Part shown: one piece after another, positions 15,709 to 24,753 of the stretch
Layout of the letters: every line of letters begins with the position of its first letter
Numbering within the stretch: position 1 is the stretch's first letter
Source: Gammaproteobacteria bacterium
GTDB lineage: Bacteria; Pseudomonadota; Gammaproteobacteria; Steroidobacterales; Foliamicaceae
Reading direction: 5' to 3'
NCBI GenBank assembly: GCA_026708965.1
Contig: JAPOTY010000029.1
Coordinates: forward strand, 1 to 62,776
DNA: 62,776 nucleotides
Program-made: the position numbers and the translations under genes
Notes under the pieces: generated by a model
The model's input: only the letters and a program-made list of their open reading frames with translations
Database searches by the model: none
Told to the model about the DNA's origin: nothing

Positions 15709-16631
15709 TGCTCCGGGGCTTGGCGCAGCGCACGGCGCGTCTCCTGATCCTGCTGCTGGGCGTTAACGCGCTGCTGTTCATCGCGCTCGGACTTGCCGGC
15801 GACCCGGCCCTGATGCTGGCCGGCGAGGATCCGACCCCGGAGCTGCTCGAACGGATCCGCGCCGAATACGGCCTCGACCTCCCGGCCTGGCAGCGCTACC
15901 TGGCGCAGCTCGGCCGCATGGCGCAGCTCGACTTCGGCGTGTCCATCTATACCGGGCAGCCGGCCCTGAAGATGGCGCTGGAACAACTTCCAGGCACGCT
16001 GCTGATGGCGGTTCTGAGCATGGCCCTCACCCTGATCACGGCCATTCCCGCCGGCGTCTGGATCGGCCAGCGGCCCGAGGCTGCTTCCCGCCGGTTCGGC
16101 GCGGCGCTCACGGCCGCGGCCCAGGGCATTCCCGGCTTCGTGATGGCGCTGGTGCTGATCCAGGTATTCGTCGTCAGGCTGGGCTGGCTGCCTTCACTGG
16201 GCTACGATCAGCCAGCCGCCTGGATCCTGCCGAGCATTTCGCTGGGCTTCTTCCTCGCGCCCAAACTCTGCCGGGTGGTGAGCGCGGGCGTTGCCGAGGC
16301 CATGCGGGAAGACTACATACGAACCGCCCGAGCCAATGGCGCCTCGATGCGGTTTATCCTCTGGAGAGAGGCGTTGCCGGCCGCCCTGCCGGCGGCAGTG
16401 GCGCTGATCGGCGCCCAGTTCGCCTTTTTGGTGTCCGGCGTGGTGCTGATCGAGACCTTGTTCCTATGGCCGGGCATTGGCCTGTTGCTGCTGCATTCGG
16501 CCCAGCAACTGGATTTCCCGGTGCTTCAGGCGATCTGCTTTGTGGTCGCGGCGCTGGTTTTCGCAGTCAACAGCCTGGCGGATGCGCTGCTGCGCCTGAT
16601 TGATCCAAGGCTGAGGCCGGCAACGCAATGA
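15708..16631 (+). CDS. ABC permease, DppB/OppB type
   Basis: A 307-residue permease with about six membrane segments and the DppB-like start RGLAQRTARLLILLLGVN. The cytoplasmic EAA loop is visible as REDYIRTARANGASMRFI. Its GTG start shares the last base of the preceding binding-protein stop codon (TAGTG), indicating coupled translation. It forms a heterodimeric channel with the next gene product. Confidence 0.93.
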   Translation: MLRGLAQRTARLLILLLGVNALLFIALGLAGDPALMLAGEDPTPELLERIRAEYGLDLPAWQRYLAQLGRMAQLDFGVSIYTGQPALKMALEQLPGTLLMAVLSMALTLITAIPAGVWIGQRPEAASRRFGAALTAAAQGIPGFVMALVLIQVFVVRLGWLPSLGYDQPAAWILPSISLGFFLAPKLCRVVSAGVAEAMREDYIRTARANGASMRFILWREALPAALPAAVALIGAQFAFLVSGVVLIETLFLWPGIGLLLLHSAQQLDFPVLQAICFVVAALVFAVNSLADALLRLIDPRLRPATQ

Positions 16632-17467
16632 CTAGGATCACAGCCCGACTGCTCGCCCCGCTCAAGGCCTCACCCCAGTTGGCTCTGGGCGCGTCGGCTC
16701 TGCTGGGCTGGGCCCTGCTGCTGGCGCTGAGCGGGGTGCTGCAAACGCACGACCCGCAGCTCGGCGACCTGGCCGAACGCTTTGCGCCGATGGGCACGGC
16801 GGACCATTGGCTGGGCACCGACAATCTCGGCCGCGACCTGTGGTCGCGGGTGCTGTCGGGCCTCCCCTGGTCGGTGGGCGTGGCCACCGTGGCCTGCATG
16901 CTGGCGCTGCTGCTGGGCGGCGCGCTGGGCATGTGCGCGGCTCATTATCAAGGCTACCCGCGCGCAATCATCAACCAGCTTGTTGATGCCACGCTGTCAT
17001 TCCCCGGGCTGGTCGCGGCGATCATCATCGTGGCGGTGGCGGGGCGGGGATTCTGGCCGCTGAGCGTAACGCTGGGGCTTTTGAGCTGGCCCGTTTTCGC
17101 CCGCGTGGTCTATGCCGAGAGCCTGCGCCTGCTGGCCCAGGACTACGTGACGGCAGCCCGCGTCATGGCGGTGAGCACGCCGCGCATTCTGCTGGGACAC
17201 CTTCTGCCGGGACTGCGTCCGGTGCTGGCGGTGGTCTTCACCTTTCACTTCGCCGACATGCTGGTCGCGGAAAGCGCCCTCTCCTTCCTGGGGCTGGGCG
17301 CGCCGCTGGGCGTTCCCACTTGGGGCGCGCTGCTGCAGGAATCGCGCGATTTCCTTATCGTGGCGCCTTGGCTGATGATCGTGCCGGCCGCGGCCATCGC
17401 CCTGTTGGTTGTATCCATCCACCTGCTGGGGGACGGTTTGAGCGCGTTGGACCGCGCCCGGCGATGA
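16628..17467 (+). CDS. ABC permease, DppC/OppC type
   Basis: A 279-residue permease with the DppC hallmark HWLGTDNLGRDLWSRVLSG near residue 58 and an EAA loop AQDYVTAARVMAVSTPRI. Six membrane segments are expected. The ATG overlaps the previous stop by four bases, and its own stop overlaps the start of the ATPase gene, so the three proteins are probably made in fixed proportion. Confidence 0.94.
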   Translation: MTRITARLLAPLKASPQLALGASALLGWALLLALSGVLQTHDPQLGDLAERFAPMGTADHWLGTDNLGRDLWSRVLSGLPWSVGVATVACMLALLLGGALGMCAAHYQGYPRAIINQLVDATLSFPGLVAAIIIVAVAGRGFWPLSVTLGLLSWPVFARVVYAESLRLLAQDYVTAARVMAVSTPRILLGHLLPGLRPVLAVVFTFHFADMLVAESALSFLGLGAPLGVPTWGALLQESRDFLIVAPWLMIVPAAAIALLVVSIHLLGDGLSALDRARR

Positions 17468-19053
17468 ATGCTTCAACGCCTCTGCTGCGAATACGCGGGC
17501 TATGCGTTGATTTTCCGCGCAGCGGCAGGGTGGTGCATGAGGTTTCCCTGGATGCCGACGAGGGAGAAATCGTTGGGCTGGTTGGCGAATCCGGCGCCGG
17601 CAAATCGCTGGTGGCACTGTCGATTCTTGGCCTAGCGCCGACGCCAGGACGCATCGGCAGCGGCCAGGTATCGGTGCAGGGCCAGGACCTGACAAAGATC
17701 GACGAGGCAGGATTGCGGCCATTGCGCGGGCGGCTCGCGGGGTTCGTGTTCCAAGACCCTTCAGCATCGCTCAACCCGGTTCGCCGGATCGGTTCCGCGC
17801 TGATCGAGAGCGCCATGCGCCATTCCAGGCTATCCCGGAAACAGGCGCGTAAACGGGCAATGGAGTCCTTGCGTTCGGTCGAACTGCCTCAACCGGAATC
17901 CGCCATGCGCGCCTTCCCGCACCAATTCTCGGGCGGCCAGCGCCAGCGCATCATGATCGCGCTGGCGCTCATCAACCGCCCGCCGCTGCTGATCGCCGAC
18001 GAGCCCACCACGGCGCTGGATGCCGCAGTGCAGTCGCGGATCCTCGACTTGCTTAAACGCCGTGCAAAACATCACGCGTTGCTCATGATTACCCACGACT
18101 TGCAATTGGCCGCAGGCTTCTGCGACCGCCTGTACGTGATGCGGGGCGGGCGGGTGGTGGAACACGGGCAGGCCGGCGAGCTGTTCGCAAAACCCCGCCA
18201 CGAGTACACCCGCTCGCTGCTGGATGCGCTGCCGGGAAAACGGGCGATGGCTCCAGGGCGCGGCAAGCGGCCGGAACAGGGGAAGCCGGAAGAGGCGCTG
18301 GCCGCCCTGCGGGGCCTTACAGTCCGCTACCAAGGCGCTAGGCAGGCGGCGGTGGAGCAAGTGGATTTCTCCATTCATGCTAACGAGACCGTGTGCCTGG
18401 TAGGGGAATCAGGATCGGGCAAGACCACGATCGCGAGGGTGCTGGCAGGCGTGATCCGGACGGCGCCGGGGCAATTGCGGTTCCCGTCGCTCAACGAGGA
18501 GTTTCCGGCTGCGGAGGTTCGCGCGCGCCATCTGCAAATGGTGTTCCAAGACCCTTATTCCAGCCTCAATCCCCGCTGGCCGGTGGAGCGCATCGTGGCC
18601 GAGCCGCTGCGCGCCCACCGGCTGTGCGGGCGCGCCGAGCAAAAGGAACGCGTGGCCGCGCTGCTGCGCCGCGTGGGCTTGGACCCGAAGCGGATGGGGC
18701 GCCGCCCGACGGCGTTTTCCGGCGGCCAGCGCCAACGGATCGCGCTGGCGCGGGCGCTGGCGATGAATCCGCGCCTGCTGCTTGCCGATGAGGCGCTGTC
18801 CGCGCTGGACATCCGCACCCAGGCACGCATCCTGGCTCTGCTCCGCGAGATCCGCGAGGAACGCAAGCTGGCGCTGCTTCTGATCACCCACGACCTGGCG
18901 CTGGCCGCGGAGGCCGGCGACCGCGTGATCGTGCTGCGGCACGGAAAAATCGTCGAACAGGGTCCCGCATCCCAGGTCATGAACTCGCCCCGCCACGAAT
19001 ACACCCGCGAACTTCTCGCCGCCCAGGCGCGCTGGCACCCCAACACCGGCTAA
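17464..19053 (+). CDS. Fused double ABC ATPase (DppD-DppF type)
   Basis: A 529-residue protein holding two complete ATPase domains in one chain. Domain one has GESGAGKS (41-48), signature FSGGQRQRIMIAL and LLIADEPTTALD. Domain two has GESGSGKT (314-321), FSGGQRQRIALARAL and LLADEALSALD. In most bacteria these are two genes, dppD and dppF; the fused form is known in peptide/opine importers. In the second Walker B the usual DEPTSALD reads DEALSALD, a mild change that keeps the catalytic glutamate. It is the last gene of the importer operon. Confidence 0.93.
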   Translation: MNASTPLLRIRGLCVDFPRSGRVVHEVSLDADEGEIVGLVGESGAGKSLVALSILGLAPTPGRIGSGQVSVQGQDLTKIDEAGLRPLRGRLAGFVFQDPSASLNPVRRIGSALIESAMRHSRLSRKQARKRAMESLRSVELPQPESAMRAFPHQFSGGQRQRIMIALALINRPPLLIADEPTTALDAAVQSRILDLLKRRAKHHALLMITHDLQLAAGFCDRLYVMRGGRVVEHGQAGELFAKPRHEYTRSLLDALPGKRAMAPGRGKRPEQGKPEEALAALRGLTVRYQGARQAAVEQVDFSIHANETVCLVGESGSGKTTIARVLAGVIRTAPGQLRFPSLNEEFPAAEVRARHLQMVFQDPYSSLNPRWPVERIVAEPLRAHRLCGRAEQKERVAALLRRVGLDPKRMGRRPTAFSGGQRQRIALARALAMNPRLLLADEALSALDIRTQARILALLREIREERKLALLLITHDLALAAEAGDRVIVLRHGKIVEQGPASQVMNSPRHEYTRELLAAQARWHPNTG

Positions 19054-19111
19054 CCAAGCAGCCAGGCCCTGGATTCGCAACACGCAGGGGCCGAATGTAA
19101 ACTGCCCGGTT

Positions 19112-20605
19112 GTGAATCGTCGGGAATTAGTGAAAAGCGCGGGCGCTGGCTTGACTCTGGCGGTGCCGGCGGTGCGGGCCGGCGCGCTGCTGGAAACGCG
19201 CTGGGATTTCATCATTGTGGGCGCGGGCACCGCCGGACTGCCCGCCGCCATCCATGCCTCGCGGCGGGGCGCCAGCGTATTGATGCTGGAAGCGGCGGAT
19301 ACGCTGGGCGGCACGCTGAACATGGCGCAGGGGCAAATCAGCGCGGGCGGCACCCGGCTGCAGGAGGACCAAGGCATCGTCGATTCGCCGGACCGGCACT
19401 TCGAAGACATCATGGAGATCACCTTCGGCGAGGCCGATCCGGGCATTGTTCGGCGCACTGTGGACCTTGCCCCGGAAACGCTGAACTGGCTGCTCGACAA
19501 GGGCTTGGTTCCGCTGCCCGGCCATCCGGTGACCGGCGCGTCGCCCGGCCGCGCAGGCTACAGCGTTCCGCGTTATTTCTGGGCCGAGGAGGCCGGCAGG
19601 GCCATTCTCAAGGTCGTTCTGGAGGAACTCGACCGCGAAATGCCCGAGGGCAATATCGCGATTCGCGCGAATACCCGCGTGACCGGGCTGCTGGCCTCCG
19701 ATGCCGGCGCCGTGGAGGGCGTTCGGGCGCAGGGCAATAACCGGAAATGGACTTTCCGCGGCCGCCACGTGCTGCTCACCAGCGGCGGCTATGCCATGAA
19801 CCCGGATATGTTCGAACTGCTGACCGGCCATCCCGCCTATGCGGCCGGCTCCTGGCCGCATTCCCTGGGCGACGGGCTGGACCTGGCTGTGTCCGTGGGC
19901 GGCTGGCTGCGCGGGCGGCGGCTGCATCGCGCCGGCACCGGCTCCATCCTTACCGCGGCGGAATTCCCTGCCAAGGTGTATGCGCGTTTCGCGACCGTGC
20001 CGCAGCAGAGGCTGCCCTGGGAAATCTGGGTCGATGATTCAGGAAAGCGCTTCATCCGCGAGGACGAGCCGCTGGTGCGCCCGCGGGCCCGCGCCGTGCT
20101 GAGCTTGCCGCGCCTTCGCTACGTGATCGTCTTCGACGAGAATATCTTCAATAGCGCGCCGCCCGGGCTGCCTCAGTTCAGCCGGGAGGAATTTCTCGCC
20201 CATTGCGGGAACCATCCCATGTTCGCCCGCGCCGGCAGCCTCGAAGAGCTGGCCGCGGCAGCCGAGGTGGACGCCGCAGGCCTGGCGCAAACGGTCCGCG
20301 GCTATAACGAAGCGGTCGCAAGCGGCGCGGATCCGATGGGGCGGAAGCATCTGCCCGCGCCCATCGCGCAACCGCCGTTCTACGCCGTCACGCACCTGGG
20401 CAGTTCGGCCACATCGTCAGCAGGCGTGGCCGTGAACGATGCCCACCAGGTCTTGCGCGGCAACCAGGAGCCCGTGCCGGGCCTCTACGCCGCCGGCGAA
20501 ATCCTAGGCGCCGGCGCCACGCTGGGCTCCGCCTTCGCGCCCGGGATGCTGCTCACCCCGGCGCTCTCCGTCGGCCGCTGGCTGGGAATGACGCTGCCTG
20601 TCTGA
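19112..20605 (+). CDS. FAD-dependent oxidoreductase with Tat-like leader (fumarate reductase/ketosteroid dehydrogenase family)
   Basis: The GTG at 19112 opens NRRELVKSAGAGLTLAVPAV, a twin-arginine-type leader, followed at once by a dinucleotide-binding fold, DFIIVGAGTAGLPAAIHAS. The C-terminal FAD contact is GLYAAGEILGAGATLGSAF. This places it in the FAD_binding_2 family that includes fumarate reductases and 3-ketosteroid dehydrogenases. No haem motif is present, so an electron acceptor must be separate. If exported, it would oxidise or reduce a substrate in the periplasm, and its position between the importer and the TonB-dependent receptor suggests the same substrate. Length (497) is normal. 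Confidence 0.85.
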   Translation: MNRRELVKSAGAGLTLAVPAVRAGALLETRWDFIIVGAGTAGLPAAIHASRRGASVLMLEAADTLGGTLNMAQGQISAGGTRLQEDQGIVDSPDRHFEDIMEITFGEADPGIVRRTVDLAPETLNWLLDKGLVPLPGHPVTGASPGRAGYSVPRYFWAEEAGRAILKVVLEELDREMPEGNIAIRANTRVTGLLASDAGAVEGVRAQGNNRKWTFRGRHVLLTSGGYAMNPDMFELLTGHPAYAAGSWPHSLGDGLDLAVSVGGWLRGRRLHRAGTGSILTAAEFPAKVYARFATVPQQRLPWEIWVDDSGKRFIREDEPLVRPRARAVLSLPRLRYVIVFDENIFNSAPPGLPQFSREEFLAHCGNHPMFARAGSLEELAAAAEVDAAGLAQTVRGYNEAVASGADPMGRKHLPAPIAQPPFYAVTHLGSSATSSAGVAVNDAHQVLRGNQEPVPGLYAAGEILGAGATLGSAFAPGMLLTPALSVGRWLGMTLPV

Positions 20606-20614
20606 TCCCCTGGC

Positions 20615-22804
20615 TCAGAAGGTGTAGGTGGCGGTGGCTCCGATCTGCCGCGGATCCGCCAGCGGATACTGGAAGGCGCGCACAAAGCCCGAGGTGCGGG
20701 CGCTGTCGCCGCGCGGCAGAAAGTTCTTGAAATCGACGAAGCGGATCACGGTGGAAGGCGTGCGGTCGTCGGTGAGATTGCGCGCCCACAGGCTCAACTG
20801 CCATTGATCCATATCCAGTCCCAGCTTGAGGTTGATCAGATTCTGATCGCCGCTGTGCGCGTGATTGAAAATCTGCGCGTACTTGCGGCTGGCGTAGGCG
20901 TAATCGGCGCGGATGTAGGCCGTATTGGCACCCACCGGCCACTCGTACCGCGCGAAAGCATTGGCCATGTGCTTGGACGCGTTGGGCGTCTGGTTGCCGG
21001 CCACCGACGGATCGCCGTCGGTGAAACGAACCTGTTCCGAGAATTCGTCGAACTCCGAGAAGGCGGCGTCATTGAGCGCGTAGCCGAAGCCGCCGCTGAA
21101 CTGGTCCGAAAACACATGCGCCACCTCAAGCTCCAAGCCCTTGCCGTCGGTTTCGCCCGCATTGGTGACGTATGACACCGGGCGGCCGTCGCTGAGCGAG
21201 CCGGTCGTGGTGAGTTGCTGCTTGGTCCAGTCGATGAAATAAACCGCCACGTTCATGGTGGTGCGGCCGTTGTTCAGCGTGTTCTTGGCGCCCACCTCGA
21301 AGTTCAGGGATTCCTCCTCCTCGGCAAACCTTAGCGAGGGATCCAGCAAGGGGTTGGCGTTGATAAAACCGGGCTTGTTGCCCACGGCCACCGAGCCGTA
21401 AAGCATCCGGCCGTCGGCATATTTCCAGTCCAGCGTGGCTCGCGGCGACCAGGTCTTAAAGGTGTTCTCGATGAGAGGCAGGGCGGGCCGCGAACCCGGG
21501 TTGTCGTTGCCGATCTTGTCCGAGGCGTAGCGAAGCTCCAGCGTGCCGGTCACGGTGTCGGAAAAATCCCGGGCCGCGGATCCGAACACGGCCCAGTTGT
21601 CGGTGCGCGCCTCGCCCTGATCGACGGTGGCGCCGTTCAGCCGGTCCTCGCGAAAATCGCGGCGGCTCTGATACAGGTACACCCCGCCGAGCAGCCGGGT
21701 GGCGGATCCCGGATCGGTGCTAACCAGCAATTCCGTGGACCACTCGCGGCGGTCGCTGACCGCGATCCGATTGAACGTTCCGCCCAGCGCGGTGGAGTTG
21801 GACGTGATGTCCACATCGTAGCCATAGGTGGAGTCGGCGTTGAAATAGCCGGTGTTGGAACGAACCGCGAAGCCGCCCAGGTCCCACTCAAGCTGCGCCG
21901 AGGCGCGCCAGGCTGTCTTGTCGAGGCCGATATCGTCGCCGAACAGTTCCAGGTTTTGCTCGGTGCTGTCCAGTTCGACCACTTCGCCGCAGTAGTACTG
22001 CCTCGCGATTTCCAGGAAACAGTTGTTGTAGGTGCGGTCCTGCAAGGTGACCGCGGCCGCTCCGTCATCGTCCTTGCCATAGCCCAGATTGAAACGGGCG
22101 CTGAAGCTGTCGGAGGGGCGCAGTTCCAGCGAAAGGTTCAGATTGACGGATTCCTCATCCCCCACAAGCTGGTTGTCAAGCGTGTTGCGATAGTAGCCGC
22201 CGTAGGTGTAGTAGCGCACATGGGCCATGTAGAAGGCGGCGTCCCCGGCCAGAGGCCCGCGCGAAAGAAAGCTGATCTCGCCCTCTTCATGGTCCGCCAA
22301 GCGCAGCGACACCTTGTTCTCGGGCTCGTTGGCGCCGGTTTGGGTGATCAGGTTGATAGCGCCGGCGAAAGTGGCGCGGCCGAACAGCGCCGCTTGCGGC
22401 CCCTTGATCACCTCCACCCGCTCGACGATATCGAAAGGAAATGACAGGATGGAATCGTTATACAGGATGCCGTCAACGAATATCGAGGCGTTGGCGCCGC
22501 CCAGAATCTGCGATTGCCCGCGTATGACGGGACGGCTGCCGCCGCCTTGCACGCCGAAGCGGTTAAGCTTCTCGAACGAGAAACCGGGGGTGAACTGGCT
22601 GATATCCATCACGTCGCTCAAGCCACGCTCGCTGATCTCGGTTGCCGTGAATGCGCTGATGGTCAGCGGCACATCCTGAATCCGCTCCTCCTGCTTGCGC
22701 GCCGTCACCACAATCTCCTCGATTTCTCCGCCGCCCTGCTGCGCCAGAGCGGCCGGGCCAGCGAAAGCCAACGTGAAGGCAAACAATCCCATTCTTTTCC
22801 GCAT
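20615..22804 (-). CDS. TonB-dependent outer-membrane receptor
   Basis: A 729-residue receptor with signal peptide (RMGLFAFTLAFAGPAALA), a TonB-box-like EIEEIVVTARKQEE, a plug domain (IQDVPLTISAFTATEISE, PVIRGQ, VERVEVIKGPQAALFGR, GAINLIT) and a beta-barrel ending in the typical aromatic residue (TATYTF). The wording resembles the large group of proteobacterial receptors that import poorly defined organic compounds rather than known siderophores. It is convergent with the flavoprotein gene, whose stop is nine bases away. RBS AGAGGA precedes the ATG. Confidence 0.93.
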   Translation of the reverse strand: MRKRMGLFAFTLAFAGPAALAQQGGGEIEEIVVTARKQEERIQDVPLTISAFTATEISERGLSDVMDISQFTPGFSFEKLNRFGVQGGGSRPVIRGQSQILGGANASIFVDGILYNDSILSFPFDIVERVEVIKGPQAALFGRATFAGAINLITQTGANEPENKVSLRLADHEEGEISFLSRGPLAGDAAFYMAHVRYYTYGGYYRNTLDNQLVGDEESVNLNLSLELRPSDSFSARFNLGYGKDDDGAAAVTLQDRTYNNCFLEIARQYYCGEVVELDSTEQNLELFGDDIGLDKTAWRASAQLEWDLGGFAVRSNTGYFNADSTYGYDVDITSNSTALGGTFNRIAVSDRREWSTELLVSTDPGSATRLLGGVYLYQSRRDFREDRLNGATVDQGEARTDNWAVFGSAARDFSDTVTGTLELRYASDKIGNDNPGSRPALPLIENTFKTWSPRATLDWKYADGRMLYGSVAVGNKPGFINANPLLDPSLRFAEEEESLNFEVGAKNTLNNGRTTMNVAVYFIDWTKQQLTTTGSLSDGRPVSYVTNAGETDGKGLELEVAHVFSDQFSGGFGYALNDAAFSEFDEFSEQVRFTDGDPSVAGNQTPNASKHMANAFARYEWPVGANTAYIRADYAYASRKYAQIFNHAHSGDQNLINLKLGLDMDQWQLSLWARNLTDDRTPSTVIRFVDFKNFLPRGDSARTSGFVRAFQYPLADPRQIGATATYTF

Positions 22805-22886
22805 TTTGATCCTCTACAAGAAAAAAAGAGCCGCCACTATAGCCGAATCCGGCAATCCGACCGAACGCAGCAAAGCGCCAGCTAAA

Positions 22887-22993
22887 GCCTGGTGCTTGCC
22901 TGCGCCTCGCGGGAGCGTCTGGGGCAGGATGCCCCAGCCGAGCCCCATGGATGGGTTCATGCGTCTCCCGCGAGGCGCAGGCAAGCACCAGGC
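22887..22993. repeat. Palindromic repeat, copy A (29-bp arms, conserved core)
   Basis: A perfect 29-bp inverted repeat: left arm 22887-22915, right arm 22965-22993, enclosing 49 bases. The inner right part (22941-22969) reads AGCCCCATGGATGGGTTCAT then GCGTCTCCC and is almost identical to copy B at 60.7 kb, although the outer arms are unrelated in sequence. A smaller hairpin GGGGC/GCCCC (22921-22935) sits in the loop. It lies alone in the 286-base gap between the TonB-receptor start and the next gene. Confidence 0.9.
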
Positions 22994-23090
22994 GAAGGAA
23001 AGCACCGGACGAGGCAAGCACACTGTTGGCAAGGCAGCCGGACTGCGCAGGCGGCGAGCACGGCGGACGGCGCAGGCCGACTGTCGGCGG

Positions 23091-23396
23091 TTATCCGGCG
23101 TTGGGAGTTTCGGATTCGCGCAGCACGAAGTAGATTCGCTCGATGAATTGGCGGCGCTCCCGGTCCAGGGCGGCGCGCTCCTCGTCGCTGAACTCGTAGG
23201 CCTCCACGGCCGCGGCGCTGATTTCGGCTTGGCCGAGCGCTTCGACGGCTGCGAGGCGCTCCTTGACCGCCCAAAGCTCCTGCGCCAAGCCCATGGTGAT
23301 CGACAACAGCTCATCGACGCCCTGGACATCGAAGAACCGCGGCTGCTTGCCGCGGGTCAGGTCCTTGAGCCGTATCTCGGGGGGATCCTTGGGCAA
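23091..23396 (-). CDS. Small hypothetical protein downstream of the methyltransferase
   Basis: A 101-residue acidic, helix-rich protein without signal peptide. It begins with a short basic segment (IRLKDLTRGKQPRFFDVQGV) and continues through helices rich in alanine, glutamate and leucine (ELLSITMGLAQELWAVKERL, ALDRERRQFIERIYFVLRE), likely a coiled coil or helical bundle. I do not recognise a named family. It starts nine bases after the methyltransferase stop, so the two are probably cotranscribed and may work together. The hairpin GCCGAC-T-GTCGGC lies just beyond its stop. Confidence 0.6.
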   Translation of the reverse strand: MPKDPPEIRLKDLTRGKQPRFFDVQGVDELLSITMGLAQELWAVKERLAAVEALGQAEISAAAVEAYEFSDEERAALDRERRQFIERIYFVLRESETPNAG

Positions 23397-23405
23397 GGCC
23401 AGGCC

Positions 23406-24605
23406 CTACTTCCAGGCGCCGAAGCAGTACCAGCGGATTGACGGCACTAGGCGCCCGGTGTTCTCGTCCACGGTGATATCTTGGCGCGATACGTAATCCC
23501 GAAGCTCCTGTTCGCCGTTGCGGGCAAGGCTGGGCACGATGAATTCCATAAATTTCGACTCGTCGAAGCCCGCCGCCGCACAGCAGTCGATCGGGCGCAT
23601 ATCGCGGAACGCCTTGTAATAGGGCTCCTGGTTGTAATAGCTGTCCCAATCGAAATAGAAGCTCTCGTACGGCACGGTGCGGCAGTTCGGCGGCAACTCC
23701 ATGTGCAGCATCAGCCCGCCGGGGCGAAGCAGCCGGTGCGCCTCGCGGAACACGGCGCGCACCTGCTTGGGCGGCAGTTCGTGCAGGAACATCGACGACC
23801 AGATGATATCGAAGCCGGGCTCGCTGCCGAAATCGCACTGCGCGGCGTCCATCTGCCGGTAGTGCACCCGCGCGCCCAGCACTTCGGCCCGGGCGTGTGC
23901 GTATCGCAGAAGCGGGGCCGCCACGTCCACGGCATGGACCTCCGCCTCGGGAAACGCGCCCGCCCAGGGCACCGTGTTGGAGCCGATCGAACATCCCATA
24001 TCGAGGATGCGGAGCGGATGGAATTGCGGAAACTTCAGTGAAACGAAGCGGGCGATGCTGGTGCCGATATCGTCGCGCTCATTGCCGAACAATCCCATGC
24101 TGAACACGGCGGTGCCGTTGTCGTAGAGCGCGCCAGCGGCCGCGTCGCCGTGGCCGTATTCCGTGTGGTAGCAGCCCGGCATCAGATGCACATCGTGGTT
24201 GGCCACATACGACGGCGTTTGCACGAGCGGATCGAGCCTAAGCGAACCGCCATGCCCGCCACCATTGGCGCCAGTGGCGGCCACTTTGCGGTTCAGGTCT
24301 TTAAGGTTTCGTTCAATCGTAGGAATCACCGAACGCCAGACGAGTTTTTGGCAGTTAACCCGCATGGCCGAATAGAAGCGGTAGGCGCGCTCGCCGCGCA
24401 TTCCCCGATGCACTTCCACGCCGTCTTCCGGCGCCCGGCCCTTTTCCCGAACGATGGCCGGCTCCACGCGCTTGTCGTATGCCGAACGCATTTCGCGCGC
24501 AAGGTCGCCCAGAATATGGCGGCGCATCTCGGAGACGAAACGCTGGCGCGACAATTCGTCCCGGGCGGGCTCAATTCGCAGATCGTGGCGCACGTAATCG
24601 GTCAT
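23406..24605 (-). CDS. Class I SAM-dependent methyltransferase
   Basis: A 399-residue protein. The SAM site is clear in the middle: RILDMGCSIGSNTVPWA (motif I), EVHAVDVAAP (acidic residue of motif II), HYRQMDAAQCDF, then FDIIWSSMFLHELPP and LLRPGGLMLHMELPP. The N-terminal third (HDLRIEPARDELSRQRFVSE) and the aromatic C-terminal section (YESFYFDWDSYYNQEPYYKAF) are not typical of a named enzyme and probably bind the substrate. The ATG at 24605, preceded by GAGAAA, is preferred to one at 24695. With the small gene behind it, it is divergent from the VOC gene. Confidence 0.85.
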   Translation of the reverse strand: MTDYVRHDLRIEPARDELSRQRFVSEMRRHILGDLAREMRSAYDKRVEPAIVREKGRAPEDGVEVHRGMRGERAYRFYSAMRVNCQKLVWRSVIPTIERNLKDLNRKVAATGANGGGHGGSLRLDPLVQTPSYVANHDVHLMPGCYHTEYGHGDAAAGALYDNGTAVFSMGLFGNERDDIGTSIARFVSLKFPQFHPLRILDMGCSIGSNTVPWAGAFPEAEVHAVDVAAPLLRYAHARAEVLGARVHYRQMDAAQCDFGSEPGFDIIWSSMFLHELPPKQVRAVFREAHRLLRPGGLMLHMELPPNCRTVPYESFYFDWDSYYNQEPYYKAFRDMRPIDCCAAAGFDESKFMEFIVPSLARNGEQELRDYVSRQDITVDENTGRLVPSIRWYCFGAWK

Positions 24606-24753
24606 GCAGGCATTTCTCGGCTGGGTTGAATCATAATACGCACCCCGCAAGACGTTGCAACGCTCGCCAAGGCATGCCGAGGGGCGGAACGACAAGCGAT
24701 TGGTTTAGACTAGCCGCCGCCGAGCACGCGGGGCAAACGCACGGAGGTATCTT

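Noticed and set aside
22887-22993. Rho-independent terminator for neighbouring genes
   Set aside because: The hairpin is far larger than a terminator, has a 49-base loop, lacks a T-run and lies between two gene fronts and ends that do not need it; the shared core with copy B shows it is a repeat element.
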